From Candidatus Izemoplasmatales bacterium (GTDB lineage: Bacteria; Bacillota_I; Bacilli_A; Izemoplasmatales; Hujiaoplasmataceae), in contig JAQVVR010000003.1 in the NCBI GenBank assembly GCA_028698875.1, positions 80,470 through 144,469 of the forward strand: a stretch of 64,000 nt of DNA. The letters are read 5' to 3'. The notes under the pieces were generated by a model, which worked only from the letters and a program-made list of their open reading frames with translations, had not been told where the DNA came from and searched no databases. The stretch's first letter is position 1; each line of letters begins with the position of its first letter. Positions 7,034 to 15,928 of this stretch are shown piece by piece. Both the position numbers and the translations under genes were made by a program.

Positions 7034-9355
7034 TTACTCTTGATTGTTCTGTCTTTCATTTATGGCATGCCATATTTTTTCAGGTGTTGCTGGCAACGAG
7101 TTTATTCGCACACCAATTGCATTATATATAGCGTTCATAATCGCAGCTGGTGGGGTATCAATACCAATTTCAGCAACTGATTTAGCCCCAAATGGGCCCG
7201 TCTCTTCATAACTTTCCGCAAATTCAGTAACTAAGTTTTTGATTTCTAAACGAGTTGGAATTTTATACGACATTAAACTATTTGTGACTAGTTTTCCGTT
7301 TTTAGTGACAATTACGTTTTCGTATAAAGCCATACCGATGCCTTGTACAATTCCACCCTCAACTTGCCCTTGAGCTAGTTTGGGATTAATTGTCGTTCCA
7401 CAATCAACCACAGAGACATAATTTATAACGGAGGTTTCCCCAGTTTTAATATCAATTTCTACTTCAGCAAATCCAGCCATAAATGGCGGCGGAGATTTAT
7501 GACCGACATAACTGCCAGTGGTTGCCACCTGTTTCTGATTTTGATTATAATATAAGCGATTCGATAAATCCTCTAAAGAAATTTTTTGCTTTTTTTGGGA
7601 GTCAAAGAAACTATTTCCATTGAAAACAATCTTATCAATTGTCGTTTGAAGCATAATTGCCGCTTCTTCTATTAAACGAGATTTCATAGCTTTGGCAGCA
7701 TTTAAAACAGCATTACCCGAAATGTAAGTTGTACTTGAAGCATAAGCCCCAGTATCAAACGGGGTTAAATCCGTGTCCGAACTTGTGACAATAATTTTGT
7801 CAATTGTCGTTTCCAATTCTTCAGCGCAAATCTGTGCTAAAACTGTGTCGCTTTTTTGACCAATATCGGTTGCTCCAACAAGTAAGTTATAGAACCCGCC
7901 ATCATTGAGCTTGATGATTGCCGATCCCATATCGATCAAAGGAATGCCACTTCCTTGCATAGCAATGGCCATGCCAACACCTCTAACCACATCTTTTGAG
8001 ACGACTTGACGAGGATACTTAGTTTTCCAACCGATTAAATCCATCCCTCGCTGAACACAATACTCTAGTTTACATGTGTCCATCGTCATTGGTGTTCCTT
8101 CAGTTCCTTCACCCATAATCGCAAAAATCGCCGACGATTCGCCTTCTTTTATCATGTTTTTTTGCCGAAATATAATTGGATCCATTTGTAGTTTGTGACA
8201 AAGCACATCAATCACCGATTCCAAGGCAAAATTACCTTGAATTGCTCCATAGCCACGAAACGCACCTGCAGGAGTGTGATTTGTATAAACGACTTTCCCG
8301 CCAAAACGAACGGAATCGACTTTGTTGTATAAAGGTAGCACCTTTGATCCTGCCACCATAAAAACCGTCAATGCATGCTCACCATAAGCACCAGTGTCAG
8401 ACAAAACCTGACAATCAATGGCTTTCAACGTGCCATCCTTCATAGCGCCAAGCCGCATATCAAAACGCATCGGATGCCGAGTGTATGTTGACTCAAATAC
8501 TTCTTTTCGCGTATAGACCAATTTGGATGGTTTGCCAGTTCTCATTGTCACTGACGCGACAATAAGTTCGCCATGAACAGCTTGTTTGCCTCCAAATCCG
8601 CCACCGACTCGTGGCTTAATTACTCTAATTCTGGCAATTGGAATTTCCAATGCTTGAGAAATAATCCGCCGAATATGAAATGGTGTTTGCGTTGATGAAT
8701 AGATGACAAGTCGATTTAAGTGATCGAATCTAGCATTGCAAGTGTGTGGTTCCATCATCGCATGAGCTTGAGCTTGAGTATAAAATGTCTCATTCACCAC
8801 GACATCGCATTTATTTAGTGTGGCTTCGACATCGCCAATCTCCATATGATATTGCGCTGCAATGTTCTTTTTCGGATCGAACCCAATGGGAAACATTTCA
8901 TGAATTTCTGGCTCTGGATGTAATATCTGTTGATTGTTATATGCAGTTTCAAAATCTAAAATAGGTTCTAAAACTTTATATTCAACTTTTATCAATTTCA
9001 CAGCCCGAATAGCAGTTTCTTCATCAACGGCAGCCACAATTGCCACTTCGTCGCCAATATAGCGAACATATTCATCAAGAACAAATTTATCGTGAGGCGA
9101 TGGTTCGGGATATCCTTGACCTGCCCGAGTGAAAGGGATTCGTTTAAAGTCAACATATGTTAAGACAATTACAACTCCCGGAAGTTCTTGCGCTGCGGAT
9201 ATGTCAATAACCTCAATTTTAGCAAACGGATGGGGACTTCGTAATACTTTTATGATTAAAGAGTCTGTATCAGCAAAATCGTTGGAATAAGCCTGACGCC
9301 CCATCATCAAACTTTTACCATCTATTGACGGTATCTCCTGATTGACTACCTTCAT
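7034..9355 (-). CDS. xdhA: Xanthine dehydrogenase molybdenum-binding subunit
   Basis: A 773-residue molybdopterin-binding large subunit. Domain marks in order are the N-terminal a/b hammerhead region (KVLRSPHPFAKI about residue 35-46), RVGGGFGGKQ about 255, PAGAFRGYGAIQ about 365, a Gln-rich substrate loop GATDIGQKSDTV about 490, and GPFGAKSVAEIGIDTPPAA near 725, which supplies the catalytic glutamate. Length and motifs are those of XdhA/CoxL-type enzymes. It follows the [2Fe-2S] gene with a 1-nt overlap and an AGGAGG site, completing an FAD, 2Fe-2S, Mo set. The expected reaction is hydroxylation of hypoxanthine or xanthine (or the reverse reduction of urate) with electrons passed to NAD. The exact substrate is inferred from neighbours. 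Confidence 0.88.
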   Translation of the reverse strand: MKVVNQEIPSIDGKSLMMGRQAYSNDFADTDSLIIKVLRSPHPFAKIEVIDISAAQELPGVVIVLTYVDFKRIPFTRAGQGYPEPSPHDKFVLDEYVRYIGDEVAIVAAVDEETAIRAVKLIKVEYKVLEPILDFETAYNNQQILHPEPEIHEMFPIGFDPKKNIAAQYHMEIGDVEATLNKCDVVVNETFYTQAQAHAMMEPHTCNARFDHLNRLVIYSSTQTPFHIRRIISQALEIPIARIRVIKPRVGGGFGGKQAVHGELIVASVTMRTGKPSKLVYTRKEVFESTYTRHPMRFDMRLGAMKDGTLKAIDCQVLSDTGAYGEHALTVFMVAGSKVLPLYNKVDSVRFGGKVVYTNHTPAGAFRGYGAIQGNFALESVIDVLCHKLQMDPIIFRQKNMIKEGESSAIFAIMGEGTEGTPMTMDTCKLEYCVQRGMDLIGWKTKYPRQVVSKDVVRGVGMAIAMQGSGIPLIDMGSAIIKLNDGGFYNLLVGATDIGQKSDTVLAQICAEELETTIDKIIVTSSDTDLTPFDTGAYASSTTYISGNAVLNAAKAMKSRLIEEAAIMLQTTIDKIVFNGNSFFDSQKKQKISLEDLSNRLYYNQNQKQVATTGSYVGHKSPPPFMAGFAEVEIDIKTGETSVINYVSVVDCGTTINPKLAQGQVEGGIVQGIGMALYENVIVTKNGKLVTNSLMSYKIPTRLEIKNLVTEFAESYEETGPFGAKSVAEIGIDTPPAAIMNAIYNAIGVRINSLPATPEKIWHAINERQNNQE

Positions 9356-9822
9356 TATTGTTCCTCCTGATATGCTTCTTCTTCAAAATAAGCCGCAATC
9401 GCTTTGTTTTGATTTTTAAAACCAGAACAACGACATAAATTGCCCACTAAATACTCATCAATTTCGGTACTGGTCGGATGAGAATTTTCTTTCCGCAAAG
9501 CAAAAACCGCGAGTGCTAATGCGGGGTTACAATATCCACATTGGTCAGCACCTTCTTTGCCAAAATGAGCACTTAGTTTCTCCGTTTCATGAGCAATTCC
9601 TTCAACGGTAGTGATGCTATGATGATCTACCTGAGCACTCAATACCGAACAAGATGGGACTGGTTTGTCATCCAACAATACTGTACATACTCCACAGTTA
9701 GTTGTATCGCAACCACGACGAATTGAATGAATATTGCATTTTTGTAGTGTTTCGATGAGATATTCTCCCGGCAAAATATGGGTGCTGATGGTTCTATTAT
9801 TCAATGTGAACTCAATTTTCAT
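9355..9822 (-). CDS. xdhC: Xanthine dehydrogenase [2Fe-2S] subunit
   Basis: A 155-residue protein with both iron-sulfur domains expected of the small subunit: the ferredoxin-like motif RRGCDTTNCGVCTVLL about residues 36-51 with a fourth Cys in PSC about 58, and the helical second domain with CGYCNPALAL about 97-106 and NLCRCSGF about 131-138. It carries electrons from the molybdenum site to the FAD subunit. It overlaps the FAD subunit gene by 11 nt and the Mo subunit gene by 1 nt, so the three are tightly coupled. The length of 155 is normal for the family. Confidence 0.92.
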   Translation of the reverse strand: MKIEFTLNNRTISTHILPGEYLIETLQKCNIHSIRRGCDTTNCGVCTVLLDDKPVPSCSVLSAQVDHHSITTVEGIAHETEKLSAHFGKEGADQCGYCNPALALAVFALRKENSHPTSTEIDEYLVGNLCRCSGFKNQNKAIAAYFEEEAYQEEQ

Positions 9823-10615
9823 AGTCTGTCACCGCCTCTATTCCTCGTTTGGCATATACTTTTGCTAAGTTTAATCGATATTCAGCTGAACCCCGCTGAT
9901 TTGTTCCAAATCGGCACTCTGAAGCTGCCATATCAACGGCTTTGTTTATGATGTCTTCAGATACGTTTTTAAGTTCCTTAAGGTATTGTTCGGCTGCGAA
10001 AGCACGAGAAGCTACTCCTGGACGAGAGCCAAAAACGATGCGATATTCGCTATTCTTTCTTGATACTGCTATATTTAAAACAGCAAAGTCCAAACTGGTT
10101 AAAGCTATTTTGTGAAAATAGCCGCGAGCCTCAGTTTTGGGAATGACGATTTTAATTAGAACATCCTGGAAGTTCGCTTTTGAATCCAAAAAAGCTTCAA
10201 GTGTCATTCTTTGATGCTGATGGAAGACTAAAATCGCATCCATAGCCATTAGCGGAGTAATAATATCAGAAAACCCGAATTTACCCATGATGCAGCCACC
10301 AATAGTGGCAATGTTTCTGATTGTTATCCCCATTATTTTCATTGCCGCTTGTGCCAGAATACCATCATACATTTTTTGTATAATAGCACTTTTTTCTAGC
10401 GTATAAAGGGTTGTCATAGCTCCGATTTCAATTTCATTATCTTGTTCAGAAATGCTATTTAAGCCTAACAAAGATAAGTCAATCGCGGTATTGATAACGG
10501 GATCTGTCAATTTCAACCATGCCCCACCAGCAATAATCTTATTATCTGGGCGTTCTTGAAGGATAGCGAAAGCATCGGCAATTGATGATGCCTTCATATA
10601 ACGTTCGATTCTCAT
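9812..10615 (-). CDS. xdhB: Xanthine dehydrogenase FAD-binding subunit
   Basis: An FAD-binding PCMH-type protein of the CoxM/XdhB family. The first flavin motif reads IIAGGAWLKL about residue 30-40 and the second ATIGGCIMGKFGFSD about 107-120, followed by PLMAMDAIL. It would accept electrons from the [2Fe-2S] subunit and reduce NAD. Two ATG codons are available; I use 10615 because GAGGTG is then 9 nt upstream, while for the ATG at 10627 it is too close. The order FAD, Fe-S, Mo is the common operon order. This is the only flavin subunit of this class in the window, so it could also serve the second Mo-hydroxylase. Confidence 0.88.
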   Translation of the reverse strand: MRIERYMKASSIADAFAILQERPDNKIIAGGAWLKLTDPVINTAIDLSLLGLNSISEQDNEIEIGAMTTLYTLEKSAIIQKMYDGILAQAAMKIMGITIRNIATIGGCIMGKFGFSDIITPLMAMDAILVFHQHQRMTLEAFLDSKANFQDVLIKIVIPKTEARGYFHKIALTSLDFAVLNIAVSRKNSEYRIVFGSRPGVASRAFAAEQYLKELKNVSEDIINKAVDMAASECRFGTNQRGSAEYRLNLAKVYAKRGIEAVTDYEN

Positions 10616-10629
10616 AGTCTCATTCACCT

Positions 10630-11184
10630 CTATCGTTTTTTCATTTTTTCGAGATCATCCAAAGTATCGACGTCAAAAAGAATGCCATCGTCGTCGACTT
10701 CAACATAATTTGGATGATGATTGTCTAAAAAGCGTTTCAAATTGGAGTCGCGCTCTTCTTTTCGTAATTCGCTTAAAAGCTCTTTAGCAATGAAAACCGG
10801 ATGCCCAGCATGTCCATGATATACTGGAATCCGAACAACTCCGGTGGCAGATAGTAATTTTTTATAGGTTGATTTAGCCACAAACGGAATATCACCTGGT
10901 ATGATGAAAAAGTCATTATCGATAAACCGGCATCCGTATTGAACCGAGGAAAACATACCCCGCTCATAAAAGGGATTGCGAACAACCATGACTTTACTAT
11001 AGTCAATGACTGCATCCCCAGTACTCTCATGATAAAAACCGGTTACCACGAAAATATCGTCGACAAAATCCTGCATCGCTTCGACGGTATGACAAATTAA
11101 CTCCATGCCTTTGATTCTCATTGTCATTTTGTTAGTATCGGTGCGGCTTGATAATCCTCCAGCTAAAATCAATCCTTGGACCAT
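10630..11184 (-). CDS. MocA-like molybdenum cofactor nucleotidyltransferase
   Basis: A 184-residue nucleotidyltransferase whose first residues contain the signature LILAGGLSSRTDTNKM, a GT-A type NTP-binding loop with a lysine, and IIPGDIPFV about residue 97, a metal-binding aspartate. Family members (MocA, YgfJ) attach CMP to molybdopterin or are MobA-like. In xanthine dehydrogenase operons they supply the dinucleotide form of the cofactor. It sits 2-3 nt from the FAD subunit gene and belongs to the same transcript. AGGTGAG precedes the ATG. The cytidylyl versus guanylyl specificity cannot be read from this sequence alone. Confidence 0.8.
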   Translation of the reverse strand: MVQGLILAGGLSSRTDTNKMTMRIKGMELICHTVEAMQDFVDDIFVVTGFYHESTGDAVIDYSKVMVVRNPFYERGMFSSVQYGCRFIDNDFFIIPGDIPFVAKSTYKKLLSATGVVRIPVYHGHAGHPVFIAKELLSELRKEERDSNLKRFLDNHHPNYVEVDDDGILFDVDTLDDLEKMKKR

Positions 11185-11290
11185 TTTAACTCACCTCATC
11201 AAATGAAATAATTTAACGGTGTTGCTTTTCATTACATTTAGTCCTTAATGCTTTTAAAAAAATCTTTGGTTTCAACCTTCTCTTTTGAAG

Positions 11291-11345
11291 AAAAAATCCG
11301 AACTCTCCATCCTTCGCGATTCATGCGGCAGACTTGCGTTCGGAT
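11291..11345 (-). terminator. Terminator-like stem after carbamate kinase
   Basis: On the minus strand ATCCGAAC and GTTCGGAT form an 8-bp stem around a 34-nt loop, followed directly by TTTTTT. It lies just after the carbamate kinase stop codon and before the mocA-like gene. It may end or dampen transcription, giving carbamate kinase a different level from the downstream dehydrogenase genes. The large loop makes efficient termination uncertain. Confidence 0.5.
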
Positions 11346-11352
11346 CGTCTCA

Positions 11353-12285
11353 TCATAAAATTACTCGGGTTCCCGATTTGCCTTCCAATGCTAAAGTTGC
11401 TTTCTCTAACGCTCCAATCAAAGCGACACGTCCTAATTTCCCAGAAGCAAAATTCATGGCTGCTTCAACTTTTGGAAGCATACTACCCTTGGCAAAATGA
11501 CCATCACGGATGTATGTTTTTGCATCATCAACTGTTAGTTCGCGTAAGTCGACTTGATTTGGTTTTCCAAAATTAAGTGATACACATTCAACTGCGGTCA
11601 AGATAAATAAGTAGTCAGCATCAAGTAAGTCGGCTAATTTTTGACTTGCAAAATCCTTATCGATAACCGCTGGTACTCCTATATAGCCATTTCCGTCTTT
11701 GACAACAGGAATGCCTCCACCGCCCACAGTTATTACAATAACGTTATTTTCAACTAAACATTTTATGGTGTCAATCTCAATTACGTCAATTGGTTTTGGA
11801 CTAGCTATTACGCGCCGAAATCCCCGATTGGAGTCATCTTTCATAATGTAACCAGTTGCTTGTGCTATCGCTTCTGCTTCCGATTGAGTATAAAATGGTC
11901 CAATTGGTTTTGTTGGCGTTTGAAAAGCTATATCATTAGGGTCAACTTCAACTTGAGATATAATAGTAACACATTTTTGGCAAAGATTTTGGTTAACTAA
12001 CTCTTTGGCTAAAGCGTTTTGGAGATGGTATCCAATATAACCTTGACTCATCGCTCCACATTCAGGAAACGGCATTCCATGCTGCAAAACGCCGCTTTTT
12101 CGAGCCGCTTCAAAGGCGTTATTAATCATCCCGACTTGTGGCCCATTCCCATGAGAAATGATAACTTGATGCCCTTGTTTAATTAGTTCCACAATCGGTT
12201 TAACAGTTTCACCAACTAACCTAATTTGCTCAGATGGTTGGTTGCCTAAGGCGTTTCCACCGAGGGCGATGACAATTTTGCTCAT
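11353..12285 (-). CDS. arcC: Carbamate kinase
   Basis: A 310-residue carbamate kinase. It begins KIVIALGGNALG, the conserved N-terminus, then VIISHGNGPQVG about residues 43-54, and continues with IASPKPIDVIE about 160, VGGGGIPV about 188, and DKDFASQKLADLLDADYLFILT about 214-235, cut into its characteristic segments. The enzyme makes ATP from carbamoyl phosphate and ADP. As the first gene of the island it is the obvious energy-conserving step for breakdown of purine-derived ureido compounds. No carbamoyltransferase or arginine deiminase is in the window. AAGGAG precedes the ATG, and a good promoter lies about 60 nt upstream. Confidence 0.93.
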   Translation of the reverse strand: MSKIVIALGGNALGNQPSEQIRLVGETVKPIVELIKQGHQVIISHGNGPQVGMINNAFEAARKSGVLQHGMPFPECGAMSQGYIGYHLQNALAKELVNQNLCQKCVTIISQVEVDPNDIAFQTPTKPIGPFYTQSEAEAIAQATGYIMKDDSNRGFRRVIASPKPIDVIEIDTIKCLVENNVIVITVGGGGIPVVKDGNGYIGVPAVIDKDFASQKLADLLDADYLFILTAVECVSLNFGKPNQVDLRELTVDDAKTYIRDGHFAKGSMLPKVEAAMNFASGKLGRVALIGALEKATLALEGKSGTRVIL

Positions 12286-12344
12286 GAATGTACTCCTTCA
12301 AAGTAAATAGCATTATATAGTACTTATTTATATTATAACATTAC

Positions 12345-12373
12345 ATTATAGTATTTACCTTATAAAAGCACAA
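12345..12373 (-). promoter_or_regulatory. Promoter of carbamate kinase / purine island
   Basis: Minus-strand TTGTGC (12368-12373), a 17-bp spacer and a perfect TATAAT (12345-12350) stand about 60 nt upstream of the carbamate kinase ATG. It lies between the hydrogenase terminator and the gene. Confidence 0.65.
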
Positions 12374-12392
12374 GAAAATCTGTAAAAAGTAC

Positions 12393-12427
12393 AAAAAAAG
12401 TTGCCTTTTCAATGTCTAAAAGGCAAC
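12393..12427 (-). terminator. Rho-independent terminator of the hydrogenase operon
   Basis: Minus-strand GTTGCCTTTT and AAAAGGCAAC form a perfect 10-bp stem with an 8-nt loop, followed by a run of seven T. It lies about 30 nt after the hydA stop codon. Confidence 0.88.
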
Positions 12428-12457
12428 AATTTTCGTTATTGAGCACAAGTCATTTCG

Positions 12458-14194
12458 TTATTGATGACGATGTTTGGCCTTGTACTTGGTATGTAATAAT
12501 TCATGTGATAGTTTAGCGAGAGGTGAACCGAGAAAATCGGCATATAATTTATTTATGTCCGGATTCTCATGCGATTTCCTTAGTGGCATCGCCGCATCAA
12601 CAGTATATAGGGATGCGAGACGATCCTTTCGGGTCTTCGAAGTTGTTCCATATGATTGTCCACCTCCGCCAATACAACCACCAGGGCAACACATTACCTC
12701 AATAAATGCATAAGGAGATTCGTTATTCTTGATTTGTTCAGCGATTTTCTTGGCATTGGCAAGTGTATGTGCTACAGCTACTTTAACGATTTTTCCGCCT
12801 AAGTTAACTGATGCTTCTTTAATCCCTTCCATGCCCCGAACTTCCATAAAATCTAATGATTCTAATGGCTTTTTATTGACAATCTCATAGACCGTCCGTA
12901 AAGCCGCTTCCATAACGCCACCAGTTGTGCCAAAAATGGCTGCTGCTCCGGTTGTCTTTCCAAACGGTTCATCAAATTCAGTTTCGGGAAGATTTTCAAA
13001 TTCAACACCCATCTGTCTTAGCATTTTCCCGATTTCACGAGTTGTTAAAACAACATCGACATCAAGATTATTTTCCGTAGAGCCCATTTCCGGTCGTTTT
13101 GCCTCGTATTTTTTGGCTGTACAAGGCATAATCGAAACTACAAATATTGTTGCGGGATCAATGTTTTCTTTTTGGGCGTAATATGTCTTTGCCAATGCAC
13201 CAAACATTTGTTGGGGTGATTTGCAACTGGATAGGTGGTCCAGAATTTCTGGATAATAGGTTTCGGCAAAATTAATCCATCCCGGGCAACATGAAGTAAT
13301 CATCGGTAATACTCCGCCGGTGGTAATTCTTTTAATTAATTCGTTTCCTTCTTCGATAATGGTTAAATCTGCCGTAAAGTCTGTATCGAAAACCTTTGTG
13401 AATCCTAACAGTTTCAAAGCGGAGACTAATTTTCCCGTTACTATAGTCCCTGCTTTTTGACCTAGTTCTTCTCCTAATGAAACCCGAATTGCCGGAGCCA
13501 CTTGAACAATAACATGTTTTTGCGGGTCATGTAGTACATTCCAAACAGCAGCGGTCTCATCTTTTTCAATGATTGCTCCAACCGGACAAACACTAGAGCA
13601 CTGTCCGCAGAATGTACAAAACTCATCAGTAAGATATTTTCCAAATGGTGGAGATATTATAATTTCATGTCCACGGTTCAATGGTTCAAGAACATTCACT
13701 CCTTGAATATTGCGACAAACATCGATGCATCTTCCACACTTAATACAACGGTTAGGATTACGTAACAATGATGGATTATGATCATCAATGGGTCGAACTT
13801 CAAGAACTCGTTCAAACCGATTTTCATCAATTCCTAGTACATTTGCCAGTTTTTGGAGTTCGCAGTTCATATTTTTTGCACAAGCAGTACAATCAGCATC
13901 ATGATTAGCTAACAATAATTCAGTGATTGTTTTTCTCGCATTAATGACTCGTGGTGTATGGGTTTTTACCTGCATTCCCTCTTGAACAATTGTAGAGCAT
14001 GAAGTGGAAAGCCCTTTTTTGCCAACTATTTCAACCGAACAAATCCGACAATCAGAATTAATCCGCAAATCGGGATAGTAACACAAAGTCGGAATTGAAA
14101 TATTATATGCTTTTGCGGCGTCAAGAATGGTAGTATTCTCGGGGACAGTTACATCAATATTATTTATTTTTAAATTTACCATCATTTTCATCAT
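12458..14194 (-). CDS. hydA: [FeFe] hydrogenase catalytic subunit, NADH-linked trimeric type
   Basis: The domain order is complete for an M3-type [FeFe] hydrogenase: an N-terminal [2Fe-2S] domain (LCYYPDLRINSDCRICSVE about residues 37-56), a His-ligated [4Fe-4S] domain (HDADCTACAKNMNC about 98-111), two ferredoxin clusters (CIKCGRCIDVC about 150-160 and CTFCGQCSSVCP about 193-204), then the H-cluster motifs TSCCPGW (300-306), MPCTAKK (356-362) and EVMCCPGGCIGGGG (499-512). All H-cluster cysteines are present. It overlaps hydB by 4 nt. Several ATG codons cluster at the start; one a few codons downstream of 14194 may be the true start given the GGAGG position. The reaction is proton reduction with electrons arriving from NADH via HydB and HydC. 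Maturases HydEFG are not in the window. Confidence 0.95.
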   Translation of the reverse strand: MMKMMVNLKINNIDVTVPENTTILDAAKAYNISIPTLCYYPDLRINSDCRICSVEIVGKKGLSTSCSTIVQEGMQVKTHTPRVINARKTITELLLANHDADCTACAKNMNCELQKLANVLGIDENRFERVLEVRPIDDHNPSLLRNPNRCIKCGRCIDVCRNIQGVNVLEPLNRGHEIIISPPFGKYLTDEFCTFCGQCSSVCPVGAIIEKDETAAVWNVLHDPQKHVIVQVAPAIRVSLGEELGQKAGTIVTGKLVSALKLLGFTKVFDTDFTADLTIIEEGNELIKRITTGGVLPMITSCCPGWINFAETYYPEILDHLSSCKSPQQMFGALAKTYYAQKENIDPATIFVVSIMPCTAKKYEAKRPEMGSTENNLDVDVVLTTREIGKMLRQMGVEFENLPETEFDEPFGKTTGAAAIFGTTGGVMEAALRTVYEIVNKKPLESLDFMEVRGMEGIKEASVNLGGKIVKVAVAHTLANAKKIAEQIKNNESPYAFIEVMCCPGGCIGGGGQSYGTTSKTRKDRLASLYTVDAAMPLRKSHENPDINKLYADFLGSPLAKLSHELLHTKYKAKHRHQ

Positions 14195-15447
14195 ACCTCC
14201 AACGATTCTAACCGGTCAATATAATCATCCCGGAAATAACGAAGCGTCGAAATAATCGATGTTGGCGAAGTTTGTCCTAATCCGCATAAAGAAGTTTGAT
14301 GCATAACTCGTGCCAACGATTCAATCGAAATAAGATCAGTGATAGTGGCCTTTCGATCGACAAATTTACGAAGAAGACGCTCTAATTGATTGTGACCTTC
14401 ACGGCAAGGTGCACATTTTCCACATGACTCGTGCTTGAAAAAAGTAACATTGCGAAGGAGAATGTCAAAGATATCACAACGATCGTCCATAACAATGATT
14501 GCTCCTGAACCCGTTTTCGATTCAAATTCATCAAAACGGTCGAAATCAATTATCATATCCAAAAGGTATCGAGGAATGATTGGACCGCAAGCGCCACCAA
14601 GCTGAACCATTTTTAAGGCGCGGCTGTCAGGAACACCGCCACCCAATTCATCGATTACCGTTTTAATTGGTACGCCAAACGGAATTTCATATACTCCCTT
14701 GTTATTAACATTGCCCGAAAGACTAAGTAACTTGGTTCCCGTTGAAGACTTGGTTCCAATTTTGGCAAATTCATCGCCACCCATTCCAATAATAACGGGA
14801 ATATTGGCAAATGTTTCGACATTGTTGATTTCAGTCGGTTTACCAAATAGTCCTACTGATGTTGGGAATGGTGGTTTTACTCTTGTTCGTCCTGTTTTTC
14901 CTTCAATTGATTCCAATAATGCAAATTCTTCACCGCAAACATAAGAACCGGCTCCGAGCCGAATTTCAATATCGAAATCAAAATCAATTTTATCAATTTT
15001 TTGACCCAAAAAATGATTTTTCCGCGCTTCTTCAACAGCATGTCTCATTATTTCGATAGGTTTATCGTACTCACAACGGATATAAATATATCCTTTAGTA
15101 GCTCTAGTTGCATAAGCGGTAATAATCATACCTTCCAAAATGGAATGAGGATCTTTTTCCATTATTGCTCGATCCTTGAAATTTCCCGGTTCGCCTTCAT
15201 CTGCATTACATACTATATATTTTACTAAGGCTGCTTCTTTGGCAAGTGCCATCATTTTGATGGCAACGGGAAATCCCGCCCCGCCGCGACCGCGAAGCCT
15301 TGATTTTTCGACTTCACTTAAGATATTAATCCGTTGTCCAGCCATCGCCTTGGCTAATGATTTATAACCACCAGTGGCGATATAATCAGCTATTGAATAC
15401 GGATCAATCTTATCAAACCGTTTTGATATTATTTTCTTCTCGATCAT
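14191..15447 (-). CDS. hydB: NuoF-like NADH-oxidising subunit of the [FeFe] hydrogenase (short form)
   Basis: A 418-residue NuoF/HydB homologue with FMN and NADH motifs GRGGAGFP (53-60), NADEGEPGNFKDRA (81-94) and GAGSYVCGEE (166-175), then the N3-type [4Fe-4S] ligands SCGKCAPCREG (341-351) and a fourth Cys in SLCGLGQ near 388. It contains only the NuoF core. The N-terminal thioredoxin-like [2Fe-2S] domain and the C-terminal double [4Fe-4S] domain of the longer electron-bifurcating HydB proteins are absent. It takes hydride from NADH and feeds electrons to HydA. It overlaps hydC by 4 nt and hydA by 4 nt. Confidence 0.93.
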   Translation of the reverse strand: MIEKKIISKRFDKIDPYSIADYIATGGYKSLAKAMAGQRINILSEVEKSRLRGRGGAGFPVAIKMMALAKEAALVKYIVCNADEGEPGNFKDRAIMEKDPHSILEGMIITAYATRATKGYIYIRCEYDKPIEIMRHAVEEARKNHFLGQKIDKIDFDFDIEIRLGAGSYVCGEEFALLESIEGKTGRTRVKPPFPTSVGLFGKPTEINNVETFANIPVIIGMGGDEFAKIGTKSSTGTKLLSLSGNVNNKGVYEIPFGVPIKTVIDELGGGVPDSRALKMVQLGGACGPIIPRYLLDMIIDFDRFDEFESKTGSGAIIVMDDRCDIFDILLRNVTFFKHESCGKCAPCREGHNQLERLLRKFVDRKATITDLISIESLARVMHQTSLCGLGQTSPTSIISTLRYFRDDYIDRLESLEV

Positions 15448-15905
15448 GATTTTTCCTCCCGGTATTCTGACAGAATCGCTTTTACTTTGTCTGGAGTTAA
15501 ATCGACATAAGTCATATCGTTGATTCGAAAAGCGGGAGCGTGATCACATTGGCCTAAACATCCCGTATATTCCAAAGTAAACAATCCGTCAGGTGTCGTT
15601 TCTCCTGGTTTTATTCCCAAACGTGTTTCCAATGTTTTCAAAATTGATTCCGATTTATTCACAAAACAAGGGACATCTCTACAAATTCGGATAACATATC
15701 TCCCTTTTGGTTTTTCTGATAAAAATGAATAAAAAGAAACAACGCTGCAGACTTTACTCTCTGTAACGTTAAAGTATTTGGCTATCTTCACGATTTCCGA
15801 TTCTGTAACGGAATGATCGTTTTTCGCCATCTGATAATCACGTAATGCTTCGACCAAGTACTCTGGTGAAGCTGGGTATTTTTGTATCATTGATTCTAGT
15901 GTCAT
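15444..15905 (-). CDS. hydC: NuoE-like [2Fe-2S] subunit of the [FeFe] hydrogenase
   Basis: A 153-residue thioredoxin-like ferredoxin of the NuoE/HydC family. The four cluster ligands are C75 and C80 (CRDVPC) and C116 and C120 (CLGQC), with the usual spacing. The N-terminal helical bundle is present, so length is normal. It is the first gene of the operon and starts at an ATG with GGGAGG 7 nt upstream. Upstream lies a long structured leader and a near-consensus promoter. With HydA and HydB it makes a soluble cytoplasmic enzyme that couples NADH to H2. Confidence 0.93.
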   Translation of the reverse strand: MTLESMIQKYPASPEYLVEALRDYQMAKNDHSVTESEIVKIAKYFNVTESKVCSVVSFYSFLSEKPKGRYVIRICRDVPCFVNKSESILKTLETRLGIKPGETTPDGLFTLEYTGCLGQCDHAPAFRINDMTYVDLTPDKVKAILSEYREEKS

Positions 15906-15928
15906 AATGTTCCTCCCTTATAATCGAC

